Shown: positions 22,441 to 37,457 of the stretch, one piece after another
Layout: each line of letters begins with the position of its first letter
Numbering within the stretch: the first letter of the stretch is position 1
Origin: Schoenoplectus triqueter
Lineage: Eukaryota; Streptophyta; Magnoliopsida; Poales; Cyperaceae
Length of the DNA stretch: 43,195 nucleotides
Direction: 5' to 3'
Assembly: GCA_964058805.1 (NCBI GenBank)
Contig: CAXKVV010001585.1
Span: forward strand, 1 to 43,195
Translations under genes and position numbers: made by a program
Notes under the pieces: generated by a model
What the model was told of the DNA's origin: nothing
What the model saw: only the letters and a program-made list of their open reading frames with translations
Databases searched by the model: none

Positions 22441-22609
22441 ATCTCAAATTTCATTATTATTTTTTAAGTTTTTTCATCCGAGTTTCAAACCCATAACGTC
22501 CCATACAGAGGTATTGTCTTTTACCATCTCAAATTTCATAATCATTTTTAAAACTCTCAATCTGAATTTCAAACCCATGACGTCCTACACAGATGTTGTT
22601 GTCTTTTAG
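22441..22609. repeat. Tandem duplication, two units of about 84 bp
   Basis: Unit 1 (22441-22524) and unit 2 (22526-22609) share ATCTCAAATTTCAT at the start, TTTCAAACCCAT in the middle and TTGTCTTTTA at the end, with scattered differences. Non-coding. Confidence 0.75.
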
Positions 22610-23669
22610 CACTATATCAAAATCTAAGTCCTTAAAAAGTGCTATTATTGACGGCTGTCATTTTGGCATTCTCATTTCTCATATATTTTTAAGTATACTA
22701 ACTGATTGAATGAATATTTCATTGATCATTAGTAGCCATGGTTTATTATAAAAAAAAATTGTTGTTGTCAGAAAAGAATAGAAGTTCAGATCTTTCCCTA
22801 GTCTCAATGCCACTTATAAGGACTGTTATTCAACTCAAATTGGAATCATAAAAGGCTGTAAAGTTTGTTTTGGATCACTAAAGCTACTTCGATCTCATCA
22901 ATCATGATCAAATGATCTAATTATCTTCTATATCTCAGCTTTTCAAAAGGGATTTGTGCCAGATCTTAGTCAATCCAAACAAGAGTCAGAAATCTTGACC
23001 AAAAAGACTAGATAAAAAATCTATTCCAAAACTAAAATAGAAGAAAGGCATATTGAACACCAGAAATTTATTAAAACATAAATAACTTTACCAGAGATTC
23101 AAGTTAAGGACACATGGATTGGATATGTTTATTCAGAAAACGTAACAAGCAACCAGTCTGAAAGATAAAGAAGGAAAAAGAAATTGCAGTGACAGTACCT
23201 TCTGAATGTAAATCTGAAAAATGCAACATAAATTAGCACTTAAAATTTGGTCCGAACATAACTGATTTATTTATTGTATACTCTATATATTAGGCCTTGA
23301 AAAAGCCCAAATATCTAAAGCCCAAAAACTTAAGGGCCTGACAAAGTTCTTTTGAAGAAGTACCCCGGGCATTTAGCAACTTAATTCCAAGTTCAAGGGA
23401 ATAAATCATAAATCATAATGGACCTTAATTCATTTTCAAATTGCTATTTCTATGCACGCCTCATCTGTATAAGTATAACATAAAAATTACGGTTCATTGA
23501 CAATAGAACTAACGTGATGATGTTGACAAACAATGTAAAAAAATTAAATATGAAATTCAAACAATTTGTAAATGATATCTGATGCTGATATAATTTTAAT
23601 AAGCACTGGAGTTATACAGTAATTTTAAATATTGAATTGTTAAATGTAGGGAATTTAGGTCTTTCAAAA
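22610..23669. other. Intergenic DNA, no gene seen
   Basis: AT-rich, with no recognisable coding frame or structured repeat. Confidence 0.55.
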
Positions 23670-23950
23670 TTCATGGATCTTTTCTACGGGCTTGGTTGAT
23701 TAGGGGGCACTAGGAAGATTGCATTCGTTAAATGGTCCATGGTTTGCTCCCCTAAAGAATGGGGAGGTTTGGGGGTTTTAAATCTTCATTTTATGAATTT
23801 GGCATTTTTAGCAAAATGGTGGTGGCGTTATCATTTGATTTCCTGTACAGGTCTATGGAAACAGCTTTTGATAGTTAAATATCATATTAGGTTTACAGGC
23901 TGTATCTCCCCTTTTTGGGCTTCTCTGAAAAAAAAAATTAAACTCATATC
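23670..23950 (+). mobile_element. L1-type LINE fragment (3' end of reverse transcriptase ORF)
   Basis: An open stretch reads RKIAFVKWSMVCSPKEWGGL and continues with NLAFLAKWWWRY and FWASL. This matches the region after the RT domain of plant L1 LINEs (R-KIAWVKW--VC-PK--GGLG--NL---N-ALL-KW-WR). Only about 90 codons survive. An in-frame stop lies near its 5' edge and the sequence is unrelated beyond the A-run near 23930. A dead remnant. Confidence 0.8.
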
Positions 23951-23954
23951 CGAT

Positions 23955-24026
23955 CTATTTATTTTCGGAACATGTCGGGACGGGTCGGGTTAACCTGTCG
24001 GGTCAGATTAATAATTGACACCGCTA
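23955..24026. mobile_element. Terminal fragment of a hAT-like element
   Basis: Read on the minus strand from 24026 it begins TAGCGGTGTCAATTATTAA and continues into repeated GACCCG/ACCCGA words. This is the style of hAT ends (TAGNGNTG-like). The partner end is not found. Confidence 0.45.
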
Positions 24027-25265
24027 CTAAAAGTATATCTGTCAATAAAAAAATAGATTTTTAAAAGTTTATCTGTCAATAATTGTATGACAAATATTCA
24101 TGCGACTTCTACATGGATGGTGTTTTTTTTATTCACATTCGTGTGATTCATGCAATTTTTACTTGTTAAAATCAGAAGATATTTTAAGTGTCATTATATA
24201 AAATGACTCACTGAATTTGGATAATCCTTACAAAAACTACAAATAATGAAAAGAGCTTTGATGTACTGATAAAAAAAATATGATATTTATAAAATGAAGT
24301 TGTTACTGTTATATATAATATCTATTTGTTGGATATTAGTTAGTTTCGGCCATGATATTATTATAATGTAGAAAATATAATGTTGGAAATTCTTTATTCC
24401 AACAAAATTTAAATAATACATTATCCCTGAGAAGAAGTTCACAAAATTGCTTCATCCACAAAATTAATGTTGTCACTTCGCATTTACAGATTACAAATTT
24501 ACAATCACATATGAGCTACAGAAATTATATATTATATGAAATAATCTGAGTTATCTGTTCCGACGATCAGAGTCTATTAAAGACATATCTTGAGTTGTGT
24601 TTGAAGTTAACACTTAAATCACATAGCGATAAAAGCATCAAACAACAAATATTATTTATTTATTTATTTTGACAAAAACAGGCAAATAACAACCGTTTTC
24701 TATTTCTTTTTTGGAAAAACAAGTGTTATTTATAATATAAAAACTCTGTATATCTATGACATAGATAACAATTTATAATTATTATAGTATGATTTAGCAT
24801 ATATTGTCATTCCAATCTATTAAATACTCGATTTACACACACTGCATATTTATTACACAAGCTAGAGCTCTGCATTATAAGGCACACGATTATGTAAATA
24901 AAAGGAAATATCTACATATACTCGTACGGCCATACTCCCTTCCCTCTGTTTAAATATATATGTTCATATTTTTATTTTTATTTTTTTTTCAACACGTTTC
25001 TATCTTTTATCCTGTGCTCCATAAGAAGTAAAAGGGATGGGAGGGGTGGGAGAAAATAACAATAATAGATTCCATACCCTGCTTGTTAGAAAAGTAGTGT
25101 TTTATTCAATATATTATATAAAATAAATATTATTGAAATTAAAAATTTACTTTCTCCACAATTTAATAAAATATAGGGAATATCCTAAAAGAATTAATAT
25201 ATTTTTCATTCCATTCCCTGATCTCCCACCTAAATTATTTTGTGTAGCAGTGTTATGAGCTAAAG
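24027..25265. other. AT-rich intergenic DNA, no gene seen
   Basis: No coding frame. A short palindrome TGTTGGAA...TTCCAACA at about 24381-24404 is the only notable structure. Confidence 0.55.
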
Positions 25266-25532
25266 TAAACCACTATATGGCCCATTTTATCTTACAGTAA
25301 ACATTTCAAGCACAAACCCAGTAAAAGAGGCCCGTTAGTTCAGCCCACGATCCAGATTAAATCCATTAGACCACGACCAAGGGGAAAAAAACCGATCCGG
25401 TCCGATCGACCGCATTTTTCTTTCTCTACAAGAAAAGAAACCCCAGAATCAGATCGCCTCTCATTCATCCTTCTTCCCCACTCAAACCCTCGACTGCATC
25501 TCTCTCTCTCTCTCTATTGCTCTCCACCTCTA
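25266..25532 (+). promoter_or_regulatory. Promoter and 5' leader of RPT3
   Basis: GGCCCATTTT at 25279-25288 fits the plant UP1/site II type motif common in promoters of housekeeping and proteasome genes. Further GGCCC and GCCCAC words are near 25329 and 25343. No TATA box is obvious. A (CT)n tract at 25500-25515 lies just upstream of the ATG. Confidence 0.5.
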
Positions 25533-28586
<3,054 letters not shown>

Positions 28587-29616
28587 GCTGTTATCTGTTT
28601 CTTAGCTTGTCCTTTTAAGTTTGTATGTCAGAAAGAAAGTAATGTAGTTTCTTTTACTGCCTCCTTTTTTTGTCCATTTTATGTAATTTGTGATTTTCAG
28701 TGACATGCTTAGTAGCTACATGATTCCTTAAGTAGGTTAGCATGAAATTTAATTCCGAGTGCATTTTTATGGTATTGGGGTATTGAGCATGTTTATTGGT
28801 AGTGCAGTGTTCCAGCAGAATCGTTGAGAAACATCCTTGAACCTTGTCATCTATTGAAACTCTGCCTTAGAAGTACGTACCAGAGTATATAGCAATCGTT
28901 TTTCTGTAATCTTATATATAAAAGCTTTGTTGTTGGTTTGGTGCTAAGTACACTGGTTTTATTCAGCACGTTATAACTTGATTCTGTTATTTGTGTTTGG
29001 ATTAACTTAAATAGATATGTTATTTGTAGATCAAAACTTCCTCTAGATAGTTTTTATTTGCTGCTTGCTGTTATTTTGTATGGGATATTAATGTGTTTAC
29101 AGTCCTTTATTGACAGAAGTATATATATATATACACACACACCAGATTTAAAATAAAATAACCTTATTGGAAAATATGCATTTTCTATATAATTGAGGAC
29201 TTGTGAAAACCAATTCAAAATGGACGTTCAACTTTCAGACTGGTACGGCTCGTAAAGTACACAAATACTGAGCGCACGTGATGTATGGACTCATTATTTT
29301 GTTTATTCTGTATATGCTACATATCTGGAGATCCCATTGCCACCGATTATGCTTTTGCTGATAGCCTGATACAATCTTGAGATATTATTCTTAACCTTAA
29401 ATAACAGTTGTCATAAAATTTTGAGTTGATGGAGCAAAAAATAAACACAGAAGAAATGCAATATAATCAATTGATATTACAATGGAGAGGATATTATTAC
29501 TTGTAATCTGTCTAGGGCACTATGCATAAGCAAGTCTCAGGCGGTGTCCGAGTTTGATTTTCTAAAATACATGTAAAATAGTATTTTGAATGTTACAAAT
29601 ATTTACATCACAACAG
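28587..29616. other. RPT3 3' UTR and intergenic DNA
   Basis: The first 350 bases or so are T-rich and probably 3' UTR. A (TA)n(CA)n microsatellite is at about 29121-29142. No other gene is seen. Confidence 0.5.
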
Positions 29617-31172
29617 GAGTGATGAAAATATACAGAAGTATAAAGAAAGCTGTGAGCGAAATAAAAGGTCAGGATCAGACAAACACGGAGCTGTATCGGA
29701 AATTAGATACGAAAGAGAACGAAAATGATATCTACATGATTACTAAACTTTGAGAAAGAAAGACAATAGACTTCAACCAAGTTAAATATATTAAGGATGA
29801 GGCTGATAGATTTTTAGTGAAGGATAAGAAGATTAAGAATGGATGGAGAGAATACTTCGACAAGCTATTCAATGACGAGAGTGAGAAAATCGCGATCGAG
29901 TTGGACGACTCAATTGACACCAACAGACGATTTGTTCGGAGAATTCAAGAGTCTGAGGTGAAGGAAGCTTTAAAAAAGATGAAAATAGGTAAGACGTTAG
30001 GACTGGATGTCATCTCGATGGAGATATCTTGGAGATATAGCAATAGTGTGACTCATTAAACTAATTATTATCATTTTTCGGTCCAATAAGATGCTGATGA
30101 GTGGAGAAGAAGTATATTAATACCAATCTTCAAGAATAAAGGAGATATTCAAAGTTGTACTAATTACAGAGGAATTAAGCTCATGAGTCATATCATGAAG
30201 TTTTGAGAGAGAGTGATCGAGCACCGTTTAAGAAAACTGACAATTATCTCTAAAAATCAGTTTGGTTTTATGCATGAGAGGTCCACTATGGAGATGATTT
30301 TCTTGATAAGATAATTTATGGAGAAACATCGAGAACAAAAGGACCTACATATGATATTTATTGATTTAAAGAAAGTATATGATAAAATACCGAGAAATAT
30401 CATGTGGTGGACGCTAAAAAAAACTAGTCCCAACAAAGTACGCTACTCTTATTAAGGATATGTACACAAATGTTGTGACTTATGTCAGAACATGTGACGG
30501 CGAATCCGATACATTTTCTATTAAGATAGAATTACATCAAGGGCATTTTTTGTGTCCATATATTTTTACCTTAGTGATGGACGATACCACAAAGGACATA
30601 CAAGAAGATATTTATTGGTGTATGCTTTTTACTGTTGATGTTGTGCTGATTGACGAGAGTAAAATTGTAGTCAATCAGAAACTAGAGTTGTGAAGACAAA
30701 CTTTAGAATCGAAAAATTTTAGAGTTAGTATGACCAAAACCGAATATATAAGATGTCAGTTCAGCGGAAAAAAACTCAGATGACGGAGATTATATACTTC
30801 ATGTTCTTAGATTTTTAGGATTTTAAGATTTAGAATTTAGAAATAGATTTTAGAAATAGAGGTTTAGAAATAAAGTTTTAGGATTTAGAATTAGATTTTA
30901 AAATAAAATTTTAGGATTTAGAAATATATTTTATAATAGAGGTTTATTGTACTATTATTATTGTTATTATTATTGCTATTATTATTAGCATATCATCATC
31001 ATCATCATCATTATTTATTATTATTTATTTATTTATATATTTTCTTTTTCTTTCATCATATTCATTATTATCACTGATATTTGAGATCTTTGATCTTATG
31101 TTTTTCTATTGGGTTTCATTTCTAGCCTACCCCAATTTATTTAGGATTAAAGATTTTGTTGTTGTTGTTGTT
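29617..31172 (+). mobile_element. Degenerate RTE-type LINE (partial reverse transcriptase and 3' end)
   Basis: Translated pieces in shifting frames follow the order of a plant RTE reverse transcriptase: KKAVSE..., ELYRKLDTKENENDIY, GWREYFDKLFNDE, EVKEALKKMKIGKTLGLD, then IPIFKNKGD...NYRGIKLMSH, NQFGF, IDLKKVYDKIPR and IELHQGHFLCPYIFTLVMDD. The catalytic box (normally FADD) reads FTVDV near 30636. Several stops and frameshifts make it non-functional. The 5' part including the endonuclease is missing. A low-complexity TTAGGATTTAGAA and ATT/ATC stretch (about 30805-31075) precedes a typical RTE tail, CCTACCCCAATTTATTTAGG, ending in (TTG)n at 31157-31172. Confidence 0.88.
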
Positions 31173-34100
31173 CAATTAAAAAAATATAGTTCAAACTTGT
31201 ACAAGTGTCTAAACTTAATTAAAAAAAATATTTCTTTAATATTAGTTCATATAATATGCCCAAATTTGTTAACAAGGCTGGATCCTCCACTGAATGTGTC
31301 CGTCCTATGCTGCAGGCAATATTATTCATTGCAATACTACTTTTATTAGGGTTAAAAATCTCCATATATTCACTAATTACTACCATTACTATCCGACTTC
31401 TATTTTATTTTTAATTTGAAAATTGAAGAAAGAAAATTAATTACATATAATCTATAAATCACTTCTGCTAGACGTGCATAAACAACTTCGAATTTTGTTT
31501 ATTTGTTGCCTGTGGATCGAAATTAAGAATTCTAACTCGGATACAACTGTGTATCTAATTTATAATAGTCCATACAGGGAAGCAAAAAATAGTAACTTGT
31601 ACTCACTTCTGCAATATAATTATAAGTGAATTTATTACACTGAATTCACCATTTATTTAAAAAAGAATTATTAATAGTCTTTCTTTTCTTCATTTTATGA
31701 AATCCACATATGATATCGGCTAATAATTTCATCATATCATAATAATCCGAATTGTCGAAAACGATCACAATCATGTGTGGATTTCGCATCGTGCTTTTCT
31801 TGGGAAAATTAAAATTTTATGAAAATACAACAAAGAATGAGGTATTTTTCAAATTAAACAGAATGGAGAAAAATAATGAGGTAACAAAACAAAATTATAT
31901 AGGGAAAATTTTTTGTTGCCACTCCAAAACACTGAATTTGATTTACTATATTAGAGGACATGAAACCCCAAATAATTTCGGCGCAAATTGAGAATGCCTG
32001 ATTGCAAGATATATAATTTTTTTAATTAAAGAGTTTAATATCATGATAAGGCCTTCTTTTTCTTTCTTCTCTACGTGAATTCTGCGTATTCTCTTTGATA
32101 CTGGTTACTATAAATTCAGAAAATTATTACACGGAACTACAGAAAACCAAGATCTATTAATTAATTAAATTTGTTTCAAAGAAAATATGTAACTTGTAAA
32201 GGGAAAATGAAAGCCCATTAAAAGAACGAAGAATCTATAATTCTACATGCAAAGTGCATATATCCTAGACTAAGTCCTAATTGGGCTTTGTGTAAATGTT
32301 GTGTTATATTATAAGCCTGTTCAAAGAATGTAACAGGCCTTTCTTAGCATGCTCTACAAATAAAAAATCAATCAAGTTCGTCATTTTATCTCTCTAATCA
32401 TTTTAAAAAAAATAGATTTATAATTATGTACATTTTTAGAAACTAATTAGAAATTTATGTTTATTTGAAAAAAATATATATTCAATTTTTGCCCCACTCA
32501 GAAATCTGGTTGCGCCCCTATGTACATGTATACACGGAAAACAAATATTAACTAAATATTTTTTCTGTACAATTTATTGTATATTAAAATTGAAATCGAG
32601 ACTTGACGACACAAAGTTAGATGCATAAACTAAGAAACTCTGACAATGTACCAAAATAAAGGACCGACATAAATCTAGCTTAAGAGCATTGCTCTTTTCA
32701 AATCATAGACTTGTTTATATAGAATTAGCATTAAAAAAAACAAATGGGGGGAGGTACCAATCTAGCCACAGCGATTTGATTGGTTACTGTCATCTTATAA
32801 TAAGGAGGCCTCATATCTGATTTTAAGTTCTCATCTAATAACAACATCAAGTTTCAATACCAGTCATCAATAACCTGAATTTTTACAAATAAAATAAAAT
32901 AAAAATAGAGCAGAAGAGGATAATAAAGACAGTAATGTCATTATATTTATAGTACACAAAGTGTGGGCCTTCAATTTCATAGGCAGGTAGTACTGGCCCA
33001 GTATATTTGTGAAACATCCATAAAACATTTCATCTGTTTCATATAAAAAGAATTTGTACTATACAATAATAGGTTATTACAGAACATTTCTATTTATTTA
33101 AACAAATACATTATGATACCTTTATCTATTTACATTCTTCTCATTTGTTTTGTTTGTAGATCATGAACAAGATTGCCAACCCACTTAATTTTCCCCTTCA
33201 ATAGTTTGTGGGACTCACAAACCCACGTTTTAAAACTTGTAACTGAAGAAAGAAACTTTTTATCTCAAAATAAATAAAAGAAAAAAGGGTTTTGGATGAT
33301 TAAAAATGTACCGACCTCAGATTTACAAGTCGACCAAACACACAGAGGCTAGAAAGAATGCAATAAAAAGCAACTACTTGCAATTCATTCATTCATGAAT
33401 CATATATAGATCTGCACAGTGCACAACGAAATAAAAAAAGGGGCCTCTCTTTTCCTTTTCTTATGAATTGCAACACTTTTAAGCACATGCTTTTCTATGC
33501 TTCCATGTGCTTTAATTTTTGGGCCCTCTTTAATTTACCAGTGGAAATAGTAGTAGAACAAGTAGACACTTGGTTGGGTTAATTTGGTTTGATCAATTAA
33601 GGTTAATATAACACTGGATCTTGATTTATTGACCACCTAATATGTCTGTTTTTGTTTGAATTTATTTCTTTGGCACCTTCTGGAAAAGTCATGTGTTCAA
33701 TTCACAATTTCACATGGTGGGGTTTTTTTTTTATTTAATTCTGAAAAAAATCTTCGAGTCTGAATGTGGAAGTTTGAAATTGATTTAATGGTACTTTTAA
33801 ATTGGATTTTGATAATAAATCCAAATGTGATGAATTGAAGACTGGTATGAAACGATAGTTATTATTTTGTAATTTGTACTTGTTTGCTAATGTCAGCTAT
33901 GTCTTGCTAATTTGCTTATGTCCGAAATATTTTGTCTGTATTACCAAATAATTAAGTCCAGCCTGCTTTTAAATTCTTTAATTGGATTGTTCCCAAATCT
34001 CAACCGGTTGCTTCAAATTATTTTTTAACCGTTTTCATGCAACTTCCTTTTTCTTCTTCAATTCTGATTTAGGACGTTGAATATTTGAGATAAGAAAAAG

Positions 34101-36643
34101 AAATGACATGTTGATATGTGTAACCCCCCCCCCCCCCCTCAAAAAAAAAATCTAATGTGTAATTTGTGTGCTGAATTGAATGAAAGCATATATACTAGAA
34201 GTCTATTTTTAACTACTAATTACGCATTATCGTTGTATATTTGTTTCTTATTTTTTTTTCAAAAAAAGGGTTGGTTTGTTTCAGTTTTGTTCTAATCATT
34301 AACAAGTGAAATTAAAGAGTCACAAACCATTGAACTATAACTTTTTTGAACGGTCCCCATACTTTGGAGCATTAAATATCTTCCTAAACAGTGTAATCCG
34401 GATCAATGTTGATCGGATGGTCTAAATCATGGAAATGATATGTGAATACTACACACTTTTATGGCTGTCAATATGAGCTCCGACAAAATAAATTAAATTC
34501 ACAAAAATTCTAAAGACTCGGATCAGAAATTCCAATACCATTTATATGAATCAAAATGAAAATTCATGAGGAACATGTGATGAAAACCAATATATATCGA
34601 GGTCATGGCCGGCAGCCCTAATTTTTAAAAGAAAAATGTGATGAAAAACGGAAAAAAATGAAAGTCATATGAATATCTTCCATAAACAAGTTAGAAGTCC
34701 AATATTTTCTAACCTGTTTTGATCATCCGTCTATAAAATATTTTAGATATAAAATTTAACATATTTCTTTGGGAAAAAAATGAAAAGAGATATTACTTCC
34801 AAAATTTAAAAAGTTCAAATATATAAAAAATATATTTTTTTTTCAAAGGTCCGAGCATTGTCCATGGTCCCAACTCCCAAAAGAAAATTGATTAAATAGA
34901 CAACCTATGCTCACCGCTATCATTCATAAACTGAAATGTCAATTTTTTTGGGACCAACAACAAAAATATCCTTGAGATTTTTTTTTTTTCTGTGGAGACC
35001 ATGGAATCCGTACTTCTGTAGGTCCGTCTGAATTTGGGTGACATTCAGACATATATGTATTTAATTGGGGTCAGATTATTTGGTGCATGGTTGTATTTCT
35101 ACCCCAATTTCTGAATAATTGGGACCCGGTCCTTGCTCTCAGCCTCTCACTAGCGACCATAATATGGAGGTGCATTTTGGAATTAATAATATTTTCATAT
35201 TGGAAAGGTAAATTTTATGGCATGAATATATAAATAAATAATTCTACATCCTGGTTGTTAGATATCTCTGCTCACTAGTAACGAAATTACAGCTGCATTC
35301 TCCATCTTCTAAAGTAATTTTCAAATGGAAATTTTCTGAAAATAATAATAATAATAATAATAATATATACAATACTGTTTATTGTTGATGTATCAAATAA
35401 ATCAGCAAAGGTTTTTCATTTATTAATTTCATATTGTCTACATAAGTTTTAAATTCTTCTTTAAAACAAACATTCTGAAATGGAGCGTGTATGGAAATAA
35501 ACACGTGTCGTTTATTTTGTGCAAACGGGTAGGATTATAATTCTGTTATTTCAAAATAAGGAACCATGCATTTTGAAGGATAAAATTGAAAGATTTTAAT
35601 TTCAGTTATATTAACGCTCCTTAATTGACATTTGCACTTTAGTATTCCACCTACCAAACACTTTTTGCTTTAGCAATTGTCAGATTTATCTTGTCTCCAA
35701 CGGTTTGTCCGTCAAGGCGCCAATTAATTCAATTGCACCATTCATTGTTTGGTAGTTCATTGGCAATGTTGTCATTTCATTTTTATTTACAATCTTTTAT
35801 ATATTTATATCCGTGAAATTCAAGAATTACAAATATCCTAACACAATGGAATCAAGAGATCTTTTTTGTTTTTTGTTATTGTTTTTTTCAAGAGATCTTT
35901 TAAAAATGTACAATAGTTAAACCGATGTAAAATTATTGTCATATAGTTAAACTACGTTTATAAATTTTCTTGAGATTTTTGTTATTTTTACATTATTGAT
36001 AAATTTCATTTTTTTTTACCAATATCTCATTGTATTGTATCATTAAATCAATTACATATCTAAGTTCATTTTTATTTGTTATTTCCTTTGTTGTCTTAGA
36101 AATTGATGATTAACATGTGACATATAAGTTACTAATATTTTAAATGTGGCATATAAGTCACTAAAATTTATATTTTATAGTTGATTAATATTGATATTAC
36201 ACTGAGAATTAATAAATATGATAATAACATATTGTGTTAATTGGGGAAAAATATTTTTTAATAACATATTGTGTTCATCGGGTAATGATCTTTTTTGAAA
36301 ATTTACATGCATGATGTTGAAGTGAATTAGAATGCATCTGTATAGTATGATTTATCATGATTTGTCATAAATAATTAACATTGTCCATCATATAGGTTAC
36401 TAAGTCATTATACTTGAACAAATAAAATAAAAGAACATTGAGCATGAAAGTACAATGATTGTTATGAATTATTAAAAATTGATCGATCCATTCCGTTGAA
36501 ACTTTATAACATTGAAAAATAATAGTTTTCATATTTTTTTATGAAATTTAAAGTTACTTTGATGGTTTATCAAGAAAAATAAAGAATATACTAATGAACG
36601 ACCATAATGAATGAGTGCATGACGGCGCTGCATTGAGAATTTT
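31173..36643. other. AT-rich gene desert
   Basis: No credible gene in about 5.5 kb. It includes a C15 run followed by an A10 run (34124-34150), an (AAT)n microsatellite at about 35339-35365, and short direct repeats such as ATAACATATTGTGTT (near 36225 and 36262). A GCCCCACTCAGAAATCTGG word near 32492 resembles a common dispersed plant repeat end but is too short to classify. Confidence 0.55.
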
Positions 36644-36673
36644 TTAGTTTTTTTTTGAAATTGCAAAAAAAAA

Positions 36674-36875
36674 AATGACCCACTCGGACCGCCCCTTGGG
36701 CCACCTGTCCTAACCCGTGAGGGTCCTATCTGTGGGGGTCCAACACGGGTCGGGTCGGGATTTTCTAGTTTTGGACGGCTCTAACCCGTCCCGCCCCACC
36801 CATGACTTGCGCTCACCCGTGACCCGGAGGGGTTTCACATGGATCGTCCCGCCCCGTCCCATTTTCAAAACTCTA
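36674..36875. mobile_element. hAT-like element A (right end and GC-rich body)
   Basis: GC-rich DNA full of ACCCGT, GGGTC and CCGCCCC words. Its right edge, read on the minus strand from 36875, starts TAGAGTTTTGAAAATGGG, fitting the hAT terminal pattern. A possible left end is the TAG-T-run-GAAA at about 36645, but no matching duplication is seen there. Confidence 0.5.
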
Positions 36876-36883
36876 GTTGGAAC

Positions 36884-37449
36884 TAGTGGATTGAAAAAAC
36901 CCGCTCGGTCCAGCCCGTCCTGGACCGACCCGTGCCCACGGACCAGACCGAACCGGATCATTCCCAAACCCGTGCCCGACCTGTCTCCTACCACGGTCTG
37001 GTCCAACGGTGGTCTGGTTCTCCTTTCACCCAAAATCGGTCCGTGTGGATCCGTCTCGTGCGGACCCGTGGACCGGACCGGACTGTGACCCGGACCAATT
37101 TTTTATAATTTTTGGTAACTTTTTATAATTTTTTGAGTATTATTCAATTTTTAAACAATTAAAAATATAAAATTAATTCAATGAAAATTATTATTTAAAA
37201 ATATCATAAATTTATTTTCCAAATTTGATAATTTTCTGAATTTGTATAAAAAAAAATGGACCTGGCCAGACTGTGCCCGACCCGTGGGGTCCGACCCCCA
37301 AAGGCCAACGGTGGGACGGATTGGATTTTTTTCGAATTTGATCCGTCTAAATCCGTCTCGTATGAACCGTGATAGACCGTAGACCGTGGATTATGCCGAC
37401 CTGTGACCCGATCGGGTTTGACTCAGAATGACCCGTTTGCATAACACTA
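36884..37449. mobile_element. hAT-like non-autonomous element B (566 bp)
   Basis: The left end TAGTGGATTGAAAAAACCCG and the right end (minus strand from 37449) TAGTGTTATGCAAACGGG are imperfect inverted repeats of hAT style. It is flanked by GTTGGAAC (36876-36883) and GTTGGAAT (37450-37457), an 8-bp duplication with one mismatch. GC-rich subterminal regions with repeated GACCCG/GGACCG words surround an A/T core (about 37098-37258). No transposase frame. Confidence 0.7.
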
Positions 37450-37457
37450 GTTGGAAT

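Noticed and set aside
24381..24404. TGTTGGAA...TTCCAACA palindrome considered as a solo-LTR border
   Set aside because: Only the first bases match the copia LTR end. There is no LTR body or target duplication nearby.
36710..37088. 107- and 123-codon frames on opposite strands
   Set aside because: They are long only because GC-rich hAT-like DNA lacks stops. The peptides are repeats of Arg/Pro/Gly with no domain.
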